In this document: piece after piece, positions 20,967 to 29,366 of the stretch | How positions within the stretch are numbered: the first letter of the stretch is position 1 | Layout of the letters: the number at the start of each line of letters is the position of its first letter | Assembly (NCBI RefSeq): GCF_006715085.1 | Contig: NZ_VFMM01000001.1 | Coordinates: 3,720,001-3,784,000, forward strand | Source: Kribbella jejuensis | GTDB lineage: Bacteria > Actinomycetota > Actinomycetes > Propionibacteriales > Kribbellaceae | DNA: 64,000 bases | Direction: 5' to 3' | The notes under the pieces: model-generated | Told to the model about the DNA's origin: nothing | Databases searched by the model: none | The model's input: only the letters and a program-made list of their open reading frames with translations | Position numbers and translations under genes: made by a program

Positions 20967-21374
20967 TCAGGCGGCACCGGGAGCAGCCGTCGGTAGCCCT
21001 ATCTCGGCGGCCGCCGTCAGGAGACGCTTGTCGTAAGTGACCAGCGCGGTGAGCTCGATGCCTTCGAGAACCAGCGACTGTGCGGTGGCGAGGTGGATGG
21101 CGTCGAGTGTCCGGAGCATCGGGTCCGCGTACGCCGCGGCGGTCGCGAGAACGGTCTCGTCCACGGGCACCCTGTCGAGCCTCGCCAGCACGGTCGGCAC
21201 CGCCGCGAGCCGACCTGGGTCGGATCGCCGGAGGGCGCGAGGGACCTCGGTCAGCACGAGCGCCGAGGCGACGAGCCCCTTGTCTGTCTGCTGTCCGAGC
21301 CACGTCTCGAGCGCGGCACTCTCGGCTTCCCGGCGGATCATCTTCACGATCGCCGCTGAGTCGAGGAAGATCAC
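20967..21374 (-). CDS. PIN-domain ribonuclease toxin (VapC-like)
   Basis: A 135-residue PIN-domain protein, the toxin of a VapBC-type pair. The acidic residues that bind the catalytic metal are visible: Asp5 in FLDSAAIVK, Glu in LTEVPRAL, Asp in RTLDAIHLATA, and Asp in TYDKRLL. PIN toxins cleave specific tRNA or rRNA sites when the antitoxin is lost. It overlaps the antitoxin gene by 4 nt (ATGA), implying translational coupling. The catalytic set is complete, so the toxin should be active. Confidence 0.9.
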   Translation of the reverse strand: MIFLDSAAIVKMIRREAESAALETWLGQQTDKGLVASALVLTEVPRALRRSDPGRLAAVPTVLARLDRVPVDETVLATAAAYADPMLRTLDAIHLATAQSLVLEGIELTALVTYDKRLLTAAAEIGLPTAAPGAA

Positions 21375-21646
21375 AGCCGTTCCTCGCGCAGGTCCGAGAC
21401 GATGTCCGTCGAGTCGACCGACAGGTCCGGCTCACCCGCGGGCAGCACCAACGGCCCGGGATTGCTGGCCGGGATCAGGCGGCCACGCCGAATCAGGTCG
21501 GCGCGGATGCTCGTGTTGTCGTCGATCGGGACAAGCCGGGCAGCCGGCTGCCCGCTGACCGTGATCTCGAGCGATTCGCCGTTGGCAACACGCGCCAGGA
21601 CGGCGCTCGTGTGCTGGTTGAGCTCTCGTACCGGGATGCTGTCCAT
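21371..21646 (-). CDS. Antitoxin of the Phd/YefM (VapB-like) type
   Basis: A 91-residue antitoxin. The N-terminus has the Phd/YefM DNA-binding pattern: PVRELNQHTSAVLARV followed by a short strand-rich part ITVSGQPAARLVPI. The acidic, flexible C-terminus (~50-91) should wrap the toxin. ATG 21646 is preferred over TTG 21652: the -10 box TACACT lies 6 nt before the ATG, and the operator ends 7 nt before it. It would bind the adjacent palindrome and repress its own operon together with the toxin. Confidence 0.88.
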   Translation of the reverse strand: MDSIPVRELNQHTSAVLARVANGESLEITVSGQPAARLVPIDDNTSIRADLIRRGRLIPASNPGPLVLPAGEPDLSVDSTDIVSDLREERL

Positions 21647-21652
21647 GAACAA

Positions 21653-21658
21653 AGTGTA
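21653..21658 (-). promoter_or_regulatory. -10 box TACACT of the toxin-antitoxin operon
   Basis: TACACT on the minus strand, 6 nt before the antitoxin ATG, embedded in the outer arm of the palindrome. Repressor binding would therefore block RNA polymerase directly. Confidence 0.5.
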
Positions 21659-21676
21659 GAACGCGACGTTCTACAC
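21654..21676. promoter_or_regulatory. Autoregulatory operator of the toxin-antitoxin operon
   Basis: Perfect 10-bp inverted repeat, arms GTGTAGAACG and CGTTCTACAC separated by CGA. It overlaps the promoter of the antitoxin gene. Such palindromes are the usual binding sites of Phd/YefM antitoxin-toxin complexes. Confidence 0.75.
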
Positions 21677-21685
21677 CTTCCACCC

Positions 21686-23098
21686 TCAGATGGCGATGGT
21701 GGGGCGGGGGTGGGTTGGGGTGGGTGGGGGGTGGTAGGCGTGCCAGGCCTTGGTCAGGCGGGTTACTGCTTCGGTGAGGGAGTTGGGGTGGGCGCGGAAG
21801 TGTAGGCGGATGTAAGGGCGGCTGTTGCCGGTGATGTCGAGGCCTGCGCCGGGGAGGATGGCCAGGCCGTTTCTCAGGGCGGTCTGGGCGAAGGAGGTGC
21901 CGTCGCCGTACGGGAGGCGGGCCCAGAGGCATTGGCCGCCTGCGACTGGTGGGACCGTCCAGCTGGGGAGGTGCTCGGTCAGTTGGGCGTGTAGGTGGTC
22001 GTGGCGGGCTTTGAGGGTCTGGTGGAGCTCGGGGGCGTCCAGGAGCGGTAGTAGGTGCATCGCAGCGAGCTGGGTCGGGACGTTGCCGCCGAGGTCGTGT
22101 ACGGCGCGGAGGCGGGCCAACCGGTTGATCAGCGGTGGTGCTGCACGGATCCAGCCGATCCGCAGACCTCCCCAGATGCTCTTGCTGAGCGAGCCGATGG
22201 AGATCACGGTGTCGCCGTACGCCGCAATGGGCGTCAGCGAAGGCTCACCAGGGAACGCGAGATCTGCCGGTACTTCGTCCTCGATCAGCGGGACGCCCGC
22301 AGCAGCAAGGCGCTGCCGGGCGAGCGCGGACAGCACCGCGCCGGTGGGGTTCTGATACGTCGGGATCACGTACGCCAGGGCCGGCCGCCGTTCTCGCACA
22401 GCTGTTTCCAAGCCCTCCAGTCCCACAGGCAGCCCGCGCAGTACTGCGCCCTCCTCCCGAAACACCTCCAGCGCTCCCGGATACGTAGGCGCCTCAACGA
22501 TCACCTGGTCGCCAGGAGACACCAGAGCGTGTGCCAGCAGTGACAGCGCCTGCTGACCGCCGTTCGTCACCAGCACCTGCTCCATCCGTGTTGGCACCCC
22601 ACGGACCGTGTAGCGATCCGCCAGCGCCTGCCGCAGCGCGGGCACGCCGTACGGGTAATAACCGATGTCGTCAGCGATCTGCCCGAGCTCCGGCGCGATC
22701 CTCGCGAATGCCTCCGCCAGCTGCGGCGGCGGATCCCCGGGCGCGGCGCAGACAGCCAGCAGTACGTCGTCGTCCCGGGCCTCCAGCGAGTCCAGGAAGA
22801 GCGGGTCCACCGGGGCCTCTTCCGTCGGCGCATCGGTCGGTACGCCGGTCACGCGCGTACCGCTGCCCTGGCGCCGGGTGATCCGCCCCTCCGCCTGGAG
22901 CAGGTCGTACGCCGCGACCACCGTCGTACGGCCGACAGCCAGCGCTCCGGCGAGCACGCGGTCCGGCGGGAGGAGTACGCCCGGCGGAAGCTGGCCGTCG
23001 TCGATCAGCGTGCGCAGGCGGGACGCGAGCAGTACGTAGAGCGGGCCGCGGCCGGACGACCAGCGGCCCAATCGGTCAACCACCTCGATTGGTCTCAT
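21686..23098 (-). CDS. MocR-type regulator (GntR HTH fused to aminotransferase domain)
   Basis: A 470-residue PLP-dependent transcription factor. Residues ~10-80 are a GntR winged helix (LPPGVLLPPDRVLA, GRTTVVAAYDLL, GRITRRQGSGTRV). The rest is a fold-type-I aminotransferase domain with the PLP lysine in SIGSLSKSIWGGLRIGW and the conserved NPTG in PTYQNPTGAV. It most likely controls the divergent aminotransferase gene, 63 bp away. ATG 23098 is chosen because it begins the conserved region; an upstream start would overlap the divergent promoter. The 3' end is very G+C-rich, and it ends 9 nt beyond the toxin-antitoxin operator. Confidence 0.9.
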   Translation of the reverse strand: MRPIEVVDRLGRWSSGRGPLYVLLASRLRTLIDDGQLPPGVLLPPDRVLAGALAVGRTTVVAAYDLLQAEGRITRRQGSGTRVTGVPTDAPTEEAPVDPLFLDSLEARDDDVLLAVCAAPGDPPPQLAEAFARIAPELGQIADDIGYYPYGVPALRQALADRYTVRGVPTRMEQVLVTNGGQQALSLLAHALVSPGDQVIVEAPTYPGALEVFREEGAVLRGLPVGLEGLETAVRERRPALAYVIPTYQNPTGAVLSALARQRLAAAGVPLIEDEVPADLAFPGEPSLTPIAAYGDTVISIGSLSKSIWGGLRIGWIRAAPPLINRLARLRAVHDLGGNVPTQLAAMHLLPLLDAPELHQTLKARHDHLHAQLTEHLPSWTVPPVAGGQCLWARLPYGDGTSFAQTALRNGLAILPGAGLDITGNSRPYIRLHFRAHPNSLTEAVTRLTKAWHAYHPPPTPTHPRPTIAI

Positions 23099-23124
23099 CT
23101 GCGAACCAATTCTGCCGGATTGGC
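23088..23124. promoter_or_regulatory. Triple ATTGG/CCAAT sites between MocR and aminotransferase
   Basis: ATTGGT (23088-23093), ACCAAT (23105-23110) and ATTGGC (23119-23124) alternate in orientation across the 63-bp divergent gap and the first codons of the regulator gene. A set of direct and inverted half-sites is the known pattern for MocR regulators, so these are candidate binding sites. Confidence 0.45.
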
Positions 23125-23161
23125 TCTGCATCCGCGAGTGCCACCGCAGAACGATGGAGAG

Positions 23162-24253
23162 ATGCCGAACTTTCCGCGTCACCAGATCATGTCACTGACC
23201 GCCGAACAGGCCCGGCACGAGCTGGGCGAGAGCTACGGGCCGGACCTCCGGCTCGCGGACCTGCTGACACCGAGGTTGGGGGAGCTCGAGCTGGGCTACG
23301 GTACGGCGGCCGGCGACGTGCGGCTGCGGAGCGCGATCGCCGAGCGGCACGGCGTACGGGCCGATCAGGTCGTCGTGACGGTCGGCGGGATGCACGGGAT
23401 CTTCCTGCTCGCCTATCTGCTGGCGGGGGAGGTTGTGACGACGGCGCCTGAGTTCCCGATGACTCGGAGTGCGTTCGAGACCGTTGGGGCTTCGGTGCGG
23501 GTGGTGCCGGTCGGGTTCAACGACGGGTATCGGGTGACGGCGGAAGCGGTACGGGCGCAGCTCACTTCGGAGACGAAGCTGGTGAGCTTGGCTACGCCGC
23601 AGAATCCGTCCGGCGTTGCGGTGCCGTTGGCGGTTCTTCGGGAGATCGTGGCGGCGATGGAGGAGGTTTGTCCGGCCGCCTATCTGATGGTGGACGAGAC
23701 GTACCGGACGGCGGCGTACGGCGAGGAGCCGGTCGCCGAGACTGCTCTGGGTCTCGGCTCGCGGGTGGTGGTTGTCGGCTCGTTGTCCAAGTGCCACGGG
23801 GCGGCGGGCTTGCGGATCGGGTGGGTGATCAGCACCGACGATTCGCTGGTGGAGCGGTTGTTGCCGGCCAAGTTCGGCACGGTGGTGTCGGCGTCCCCGG
23901 TGTGCGAGGCGCTGGCGGTACGAGTCTTCGAACAGGAATCGATGATCCTGGGCCGGCGGAGGACCTGGCTGGCGGAGAACCTTCTGATCACCCAGGACTG
24001 GGTGAACGCCAACAGTCGGCTTGTGGAGTGGGTTCGTCCTGATGCCGGCGCATTGTGTGTGGTGCGGTTGAAGGCTGGGGTGGATCTCGGGCGGTTCAAG
24101 GAGACGGCGGCGGAGGTCGGCGTACGGCTGGCCGACGGGGACTGGTTCGGCGACGAGCCGCGGGTTTTCCGGCTGGGATTCGGCTATCTGCCCGCCGCGG
24201 AGCTGAAGGTCGCGCTGGACGCGCTGCGTGAGGCGCTGGTCGCCGGGACGTAG
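23162..24253 (+). CDS. PLP-dependent aminotransferase, class I/II
   Basis: A 363-residue fold-type-I aminotransferase. PLP lysine lies in VVGSLSKCHGAAGLRIGW, the aspartate that contacts the pyridine nitrogen in YLMVDETYR, and the substrate-site Asn in TPQNPSGV. It is short for the family (usual 380-410), lacking part of the N-terminal arm. The substrate is unknown. The gene is divergent from a MocR regulator, which is the usual arrangement when the regulator controls its neighbour. ATG 23162 is preceded by GGAGAG very close to the start. A longer in-frame start at 23120 would overlap the CCAAT sites and is less likely. Confidence 0.88.
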   Translation: MPNFPRHQIMSLTAEQARHELGESYGPDLRLADLLTPRLGELELGYGTAAGDVRLRSAIAERHGVRADQVVVTVGGMHGIFLLAYLLAGEVVTTAPEFPMTRSAFETVGASVRVVPVGFNDGYRVTAEAVRAQLTSETKLVSLATPQNPSGVAVPLAVLREIVAAMEEVCPAAYLMVDETYRTAAYGEEPVAETALGLGSRVVVVGSLSKCHGAAGLRIGWVISTDDSLVERLLPAKFGTVVSASPVCEALAVRVFEQESMILGRRRTWLAENLLITQDWVNANSRLVEWVRPDAGALCVVRLKAGVDLGRFKETAAEVGVRLADGDWFGDEPRVFRLGFGYLPAAELKVALDALREALVAGT

Positions 24254-24344
24254 CCGCCCGGCTCTGGGCAGTCGCTGTGAAGTCTTTGGGCAGGCGCTGG
24301 ATGCCGCGCCAGACGCAGTGCGCTGGGCTGTCCGTGTGTCCTAC

Positions 24345-24350
24345 TAGGCT
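24345..24350 (+). promoter_or_regulatory. -10 box TAGGCT of a leaderless transcript
   Basis: TAGGCT is 6 nt before the GTG start of the MFS-tmk gene, with no ribosome-binding site. Confidence 0.5.
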
Positions 24351-24356
24351 TGCGGT

Positions 24357-26342
24357 GTGCCGGAGGCCTATGACCCGTTGACCGATCCTGCACCGGCGCA
24401 CGATGTGCGGGCGGTGTTGCGGATCCCGGCGTTCCGGCGGTTGTGGATCGGGTTCGGGCTGTCGAGTCTGGGTGACTGGATCGGGCTGCTGGCGCTGACC
24501 GCGATGGCGAAGTCGTTCGCCGGCGACAACTACCAGCTGGCGAACTTCGCGATCGGTGGCGTGCTGTTCCTGCGGGTGCTCCCGGCGCTGGTGATGGGGC
24601 CGGTGGCGGGCTGGGTCGCGGACCGGCTGGACCGGCGCTGGACGATGATCCTCGGCGACCTGATCCGGGCCGCGTTCTTCGTCACGATCCCGATCGTGCA
24701 CACGCTCAGCTGGCTGCTGATCGCGACCGTGCTGATCGAGATCGTCAGCCTGATCTGGGGCCCGGCCAAGGACGCCAGCGTGCCGAACCTGGTGCCCCGG
24801 CACCGGCTCGAGGCGGCGAACCAGCTCAGCCTGATCACGACGTACGGCTCCGCCCTCCCGGCCGCCGCGATCTTCACCGCGATCACATTGGTCACCCGCT
24901 GGGCAGGGGATTTCTCCATCGACCTCGCCATCTACGTGAATGCGGCAACCTTCGCGGTGTCCGCGTTCGCGATCGTGTCGGTCGCCGAGATCGGCCGCGC
25001 GGTGCACGACCACGAGGACCACCCGACGCTGTGGCGGACGATGGTCGAGGGCTGGTCGTACGTCACGGGTACGCCGGTGGTGCGCGGCCTGGTCGTCGGG
25101 ATCTCCGGGGCGTTCGCGGCGGGTGCGGTGGTGGTCGGCCTCGGCCGGACGTACGTCGAGGACCTCGGCGCCGGCGACCCGGGGTACGGCCTGCTCTTCG
25201 GCGCGGTGTTCGGCGGTCTCGCGCTCGGGATGGGGTTCGGGCCGCGGATCTTCTCCGGGTTGTCGCGGCGCCGGCTGTTCGCGGCCGGGCTGGTCGGGTC
25301 CGGGATCTGCCTGGCCGGGCTGGCGTTGATCCAGCAGATCGAGATCGCCACGATGATCGCGATCCTGCTCGGGTTCTGCGCGGGCGGTTCCTGGGTGTCC
25401 GGGTACACGCTGCTCGGCCTCGAGGTGCCGGACGCGGTCCGCGGGCGGACCTTCGCGTTCGTGCAGTCGGCGGTGCGGACGGTGCTCGCGGTCACGCTGG
25501 CGATCGCGCCGTTCGCCGCGGGTGCGATCGGCCGGCACACGTGGACGATCGCGGGCCACTCGGCGACGTACAACGGCGCCTCGATGACGATGGTGATCGC
25601 CGCGGTGGTGGCGGGCGTGATCGGCCTGGTCTCCTGGCGGCAGATGGACGACCGTCCGGGTGTGCCGTTCTGGCGGGACGTTCGGCGCAGTTTCGGCAAG
25701 ACCCGCGGCGACTACCCGACCACCGGGCTGTTCATCGCGCTCGAGGGCGGCGAGGGCGCCGGCAAGTCGACGCAGTCCGCGCTGCTGGTGAAGTGGCTGG
25801 AGGAGCAGGGGCAGCAGGTGCTGCTGACCCGCGAACCGGGCGCGACCGAGCTCGGGAAGACGCTGCGCCAGATCGTCCTCGACCCGGCCACCGGCGACAT
25901 CTCGCACCGCGCCGAGGCTCTGCTGTACGCCGCGGACAAGGCCGAGCATGTCGACTCGGTGATCAAGCCTGCGCTGAAGGCGGGCGCGGTCGTGATCACC
26001 GACCGGTATGTCGACTCCGCACTGGCGTACCAGGGATCCGGCCGCGATCTCGACGTGTCCGACGTCGAGCGGGTGAATCGTTGGGCCACCAACGATCTCC
26101 GGCCGAACCTGACGATCCTGCTCGACCTGCCGCCGAAGAGCGGGCTCGGCCGGTTCACGGAACGGGACCGGATCGAGGCCCAGGGCGACGAGTTCCACGA
26201 GCGGGTGCGGCACGCGTTCCTCGAGCTGGCCGCCGCCGAACCGCAGCACTACCTGGTCCTGGACGCGTCCCAGGACCGCGAGGAGATCGCCCGGCAGATC
26301 CGTGCGCGACTGCAACCCCTGCTCCCGAAGGTGGACCTATGA
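24357..26342 (+). CDS. tmk: Bifunctional MFS transporter / thymidylate kinase
   Basis: A 661-residue fusion. Residues 1-~440 are a 12-helix major-facilitator transporter with GPVAGWVADRLDRR as the loop 2-3 signature. Residues ~457-661 are a complete thymidylate kinase that phosphorylates dTMP to dTDP: P-loop GGEGAGKST near residue 464, the DRx motif ITDRYVDSALAYQG, and a LID region with ERDRIEAQG. This fusion is a known arrangement in actinobacteria, where it supplies the only dTMP kinase. What the transporter half carries is unknown. It overlaps holB by 4 nt (ATGA), so the kinase and the clamp-loader subunit are translationally coupled. Confidence 0.95.
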   Translation: MPEAYDPLTDPAPAHDVRAVLRIPAFRRLWIGFGLSSLGDWIGLLALTAMAKSFAGDNYQLANFAIGGVLFLRVLPALVMGPVAGWVADRLDRRWTMILGDLIRAAFFVTIPIVHTLSWLLIATVLIEIVSLIWGPAKDASVPNLVPRHRLEAANQLSLITTYGSALPAAAIFTAITLVTRWAGDFSIDLAIYVNAATFAVSAFAIVSVAEIGRAVHDHEDHPTLWRTMVEGWSYVTGTPVVRGLVVGISGAFAAGAVVVGLGRTYVEDLGAGDPGYGLLFGAVFGGLALGMGFGPRIFSGLSRRRLFAAGLVGSGICLAGLALIQQIEIATMIAILLGFCAGGSWVSGYTLLGLEVPDAVRGRTFAFVQSAVRTVLAVTLAIAPFAAGAIGRHTWTIAGHSATYNGASMTMVIAAVVAGVIGLVSWRQMDDRPGVPFWRDVRRSFGKTRGDYPTTGLFIALEGGEGAGKSTQSALLVKWLEEQGQQVLLTREPGATELGKTLRQIVLDPATGDISHRAEALLYAADKAEHVDSVIKPALKAGAVVITDRYVDSALAYQGSGRDLDVSDVERVNRWATNDLRPNLTILLDLPPKSGLGRFTERDRIEAQGDEFHERVRHAFLELAAAEPQHYLVLDASQDREEIARQIRARLQPLLPKVDL

Positions 26343-27547
26343 GTGTTTGGGACGACCTGGTCGGGCAGGAGCCTGCGGTCGCCGTACTGCGGCGGGCCGT
26401 GGACGGAGCTTCCGCCGTACTGCGTGGTGAAGCCGGTGCGGCCGTGGCCGGGATGACGCACGCGTGGCTGATCACCGGACCGCCCGGGTCCGGCCGGTCG
26501 AACGCGGGACGTGCGTTCGCGGCGGCGTTGCAGTGCGCGAACAACGGCTGTGGCGAGTGCAACGACTGCCGTACGGCGCTGAGCGGTGCGCATCCGGATG
26601 TGTCGCTGATCCGCACAGAGCTGTTGTCGATCCGGGTCAGCGAGGTCCGCGAGCTCGTCCGGCGGGCCGCGATGAGCCCGACGCAGGGGCGCTGGCAGGT
26701 GATGGTCATCGAGGACGCGGACCGACTGACCGAGCAGGCCGCGGACGCGTTGCTGAAGAGCATCGAGGAGCCGGCGCCGCGGACCGTCTGGGTACTGTGC
26801 GCGCCGACCGTCGAGGACGTCGTACCGACCATCCGCTCGCGGTGCCGCCTGCTGGTGCTGCGGACGCCTCCGGCGGCGGCGGTCGCGGAGATGCTGAGCG
26901 CCAAGCTGGGCGTGGACGCGGACCTGGCGTGGTTCGCGGCGCGGGCGGCCCAGGGGCACATCGGCCGGGCGCGGGCGCTGGCGCGGGACCCCGAAGTACG
27001 CGACCGGCGCACGCGGGTGCTGGAGGTGCCGTTCGCGCTGCGCGACCTCGGCGCGTGTCTGAAGGCGGCGCAGCAGCTGGTCGACGCGGCCAAGGAAGAG
27101 GCCAAGGCCAGCGCGGAGAAGGTCGACGAGAAGGAGCGCGCCGCACTCGAGCAGGCGCTCGGCGTCGGTACCAAGGGCGCGAAACCGCGCGAGGCGAACG
27201 CCGCGCTCAAGGAGCTCGAGGATCAGCAGAAGGCACGCGCGAAACGGTGGGAGCGCGACGTCCTTGACCGGTCGCTGGTCGACCTGATGGCGCTGTACCG
27301 CGATGTGCTCGTGGTGCAGACCCGGTCCGGCAGCGACCTGATCAACGCCGAACTGCAGCGCAACATCGAGCAGCTCGCGGCGCGGACGACGCCCGAACAG
27401 ACGGTCCGGCGGATCGATGCGATCGCGATGTGTCGCGAGGCGATCGAGGCGAACGTGGCGCCGCTGGTCGCGCTCGAGGCGATGACCGTGTCGCTGTTCG
27501 AAGGACGCAGCGACGGGTTCACCATTCCGCGCCGGGTGTTGCGCTGA
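26339..27547 (+). CDS. holB: DNA polymerase III delta-prime subunit
   Basis: A 402-residue AAA+ clamp-loader subunit that helps load the beta sliding clamp at replication forks. The Walker A region reads GPPGSGRS, with Arg in place of Lys, in line with delta-prime being an ATP-independent subunit. The zinc-binding Cys set is CANNGCGECNDC. Sensor and SRC regions follow (TIRSRCRLL). A Lys/Glu/Ala-rich helical insert occupies residues ~245-310, longer than in the E. coli protein. ATG 26339 overlaps the tmk stop. The tmk-holB order is widely conserved in bacteria. Confidence 0.93.
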   Translation: MSVWDDLVGQEPAVAVLRRAVDGASAVLRGEAGAAVAGMTHAWLITGPPGSGRSNAGRAFAAALQCANNGCGECNDCRTALSGAHPDVSLIRTELLSIRVSEVRELVRRAAMSPTQGRWQVMVIEDADRLTEQAADALLKSIEEPAPRTVWVLCAPTVEDVVPTIRSRCRLLVLRTPPAAAVAEMLSAKLGVDADLAWFAARAAQGHIGRARALARDPEVRDRRTRVLEVPFALRDLGACLKAAQQLVDAAKEEAKASAEKVDEKERAALEQALGVGTKGAKPREANAALKELEDQQKARAKRWERDVLDRSLVDLMALYRDVLVVQTRSGSDLINAELQRNIEQLAARTTPEQTVRRIDAIAMCREAIEANVAPLVALEAMTVSLFEGRSDGFTIPRRVLR

Positions 27548-27656
27548 GGCGTGATTCACGTCCGATAACTGGGCGGACGGTGTAACACCGAGACCAGCGA
27601 GTCCGATGACTGGGTGTCCGGGTGAGGTGCCCGGCGCCCTCCCCGAACGGACTCTC

Positions 27657-28319
27657 ATGAACCAGCCCCCGATCCAGCCTGCGCGGCAGTCCTTGCCGCC
27701 GGCTGAGTCCTGGCTGGAGGGCGTCCCGGACCCCGTCCGGCAGCGGCAGGACCCGTACGCGATCGCCGCGTTCGCGGTCAGCCTGCCCGGGCTGGTCCCG
27801 TTCGCCGTACCGCTGGCCGCGGTCGCGCTGCGCCGGGTCAAGCGCCTCGGCGGGCAGGGGAAGCGGCTCGCGTACGCGGCGTTGCTCGTGTCGCTGGCCT
27901 GGGTGCTCGCGATCGGTACCGCGGTCACGCTCAACCTGGTCGCCGAACACCGCCGCGGCATCGGCCGGACCGTGTCGATCTCGCAGGTCGAGGTCGGCCG
28001 GTGTTTCGACGCGGACCTCGAGTCGGACGCGCTGCGTGTCGTCCGGATCGCGGACTGCGCGCAGGCGCACACCGGCGAGGCGTACGCGAAGGTGCAGGCG
28101 GCGCTGGTCGGGCTGACCGCGGCCCAGACCGGCGCCGAGGCAACCAACCAGTGCGCCGGCGCCTTCGTCGACTTCGTGGGCAAGCCCTACGAGCGCTCCG
28201 AACTCGACATGTACTACGTGGTGCTGGAGAACCGCGAGGTTGCTGACGGCAACGTCCTCTGCCTGCTGGGGATGCCAGGAACCCACCTGACCGGTACGAT
28301 GCGCGGAGCGCAACGTTAG
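27657..28319 (+). CDS. Membrane protein with DUF4190-like helices and septum-formation-type ectodomain (1)
   Basis: A 220-residue protein. A short cytoplasmic Pro/Gln-rich N-terminus is followed by two hydrophobic helices (~38-60 and ~78-102, DUF4190-like). The extracytoplasmic domain of ~110 residues carries Cys in GRCFDAD, IADCAQAHTGEAY, TNQCAGAF and NVLCLLG. This layout matches the Septum_form family, whose role is poorly known. ATG 27657 is the chosen start; GTG/ATG codons further upstream would add unconserved residues. First of three tandem paralogues. A small palindrome CGGTGTAACACCG (27578-27590) lies in the preceding 109-bp gap. Confidence 0.75.
   Translation: MNQPPIQPARQSLPPAESWLEGVPDPVRQRQDPYAIAAFAVSLPGLVPFAVPLAAVALRRVKRLGGQGKRLAYAALLVSLAWVLAIGTAVTLNLVAEHRRGIGRTVSISQVEVGRCFDADLESDALRVVRIADCAQAHTGEAYAKVQAALVGLTAAQTGAEATNQCAGAFVDFVGKPYERSELDMYYVVLENREVADGNVLCLLGMPGTHLTGTMRGAQR
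28295..28300 (+). promoter_or_regulatory. -10 box TACGAT shared by two DUF4190 paralogues
   Basis: TACGATGCGCG occurs here, inside the end of the first paralogue, and again at 29334 before the third. Both copies sit 28-47 nt before the following start codon, so the promoter was copied with the genes. Confidence 0.4.
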
Positions 28320-28346
28320 CGCTCGCTGGGGATTGTGGGGGACAAG

Positions 28347-29297
28347 ATGACTCAGCCACCATCGGATCCGGACCGGCCGCAGGACAGTACGCGGTCGTTT
28401 CCCAGTTACGGGCGGCCGGAGGAGGGTGAGGGGTCCGGGCAACAATCCGGTACGTCGTGGGCGGCGCCGGGGCAGTCGACGTACGGGCCTGCGTCGTACG
28501 GGCAGGCTGGACAGTCGTCGTACGGGGCGGGGACGCCTCCGCAGTCGCCGTACGGGCCGGGGGCTTATGGGCCGCCGCAGTACGGGCAGACGCCGTACGG
28601 GAACGGGTACGGGCCGGGGCAGTATCCGGCGGCGTACGGGCAGCCGCCGGCGGCGTACGGGTACTCGGGCGGTTCCGGTGGGCAGAACGGGCTCGCGGTC
28701 GCGGCCCTCGCGTGTGCGCTCGGCGGGATCTTCATCGGCCTGTCCGCGCCCGTCGCCGTCGTACTCGGCATCGTGGCGCTGGTCCAGCTCAGCCGCCGCC
28801 CGCAGGCCGGCAAGGGCATGGCGGTCGCCGGTGTGGTGATCGGGTCGCTGGTGACGATCGGGTACGTGCTGCTGATCGGGCTGCTGATCGCGTTCGACTC
28901 GTCCAGTACCGACGACTCCGGCGCACCGGATCCGGGATCGAACAGTGCGTACATCGACGAACTGATGATCGGCGAGTGCTTCGACGACACCAGCGCGGAC
29001 GACGAGGTGGAGCGCCAGCCCTGCCCCAACGCGCACGACGCCGAACTGATCGCGATCGTCTCGCTGCCCGACGGCAGCTACCCCGGCGACAAGGCCATCG
29101 ACAAGGACGCCGACCGGGCCTGCACGCGGCCGTTCGGCACGTACGTCGGCAAGTCCCGCGATCAGTCCGAGCTCTACCTGTCCTGGCTGACGCCGGACAA
29201 GTACACCTGGAACTCCGGCGACCGCCGCGTCTTCTGCGTCGCGTACGGCCCTGACGACGAGAAACTCACCGGCACCGTCAAGAACAGCCACCGCTGA
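28347..29297 (+). CDS. Membrane protein with DUF4190-like helices and septum-formation-type ectodomain (2)
   Basis: A 316-residue paralogue of the preceding protein. The N-terminal ~110 residues are a disordered Gly/Gln/Tyr/Pro repeat region (YGQAG, PYGPG, YGPPQYGQ types). Two DUF4190-like helices follow (~118-145 and ~165-190). The extracytoplasmic domain has the pattern GECFDDTSAD ... QPCPNAHDAELIA and later Cys in RACTRPF and VFCVAYG, as in Septum_form proteins. ATG 28347 is preferred over GTG 28335: it gives the N-terminus MTQPPSDPDRPQD, matching [15 protein letters not shown] of the third paralogue, and GGGGGA lies 5 nt before it. Confidence 0.78.
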   Translation: MTQPPSDPDRPQDSTRSFPSYGRPEEGEGSGQQSGTSWAAPGQSTYGPASYGQAGQSSYGAGTPPQSPYGPGAYGPPQYGQTPYGNGYGPGQYPAAYGQPPAAYGYSGGSGGQNGLAVAALACALGGIFIGLSAPVAVVLGIVALVQLSRRPQAGKGMAVAGVVIGSLVTIGYVLLIGLLIAFDSSSTDDSGAPDPGSNSAYIDELMIGECFDDTSADDEVERQPCPNAHDAELIAIVSLPDGSYPGDKAIDKDADRACTRPFGTYVGKSRDQSELYLSWLTPDKYTWNSGDRRVFCVAYGPDDEKLTGTVKNSHR

Positions 29298-29333
29298 CGC
29301 ACTTGCCCAGGGCAACCCTCCCTCCCGAACGGG

Positions 29334-29339
29334 TACGAT
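29334..29339 (+). promoter_or_regulatory. -10 box TACGAT before the third DUF4190 paralogue
   Basis: TACGATGCGCG, identical to the copy at 28295. The start codon lies 27 nt downstream behind a GGGAG ribosome-binding site. Confidence 0.4.
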
Positions 29340-29366
29340 GCGCGAAACACAGCACATGGGAGCAGC

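Noticed and set aside
21686..24253. Adjacent aminotransferase-like genes read as a duplicated enzyme pair
   Set aside because: The minus-strand protein has an N-terminal GntR winged helix and is a MocR regulator, so it is not a second enzyme.
26466..26495. Walker A of holB lacking Lys taken as a broken gene
   Set aside because: Delta-prime subunits are known not to need ATP binding, and the rest of the protein, including the zinc Cys set, is intact.
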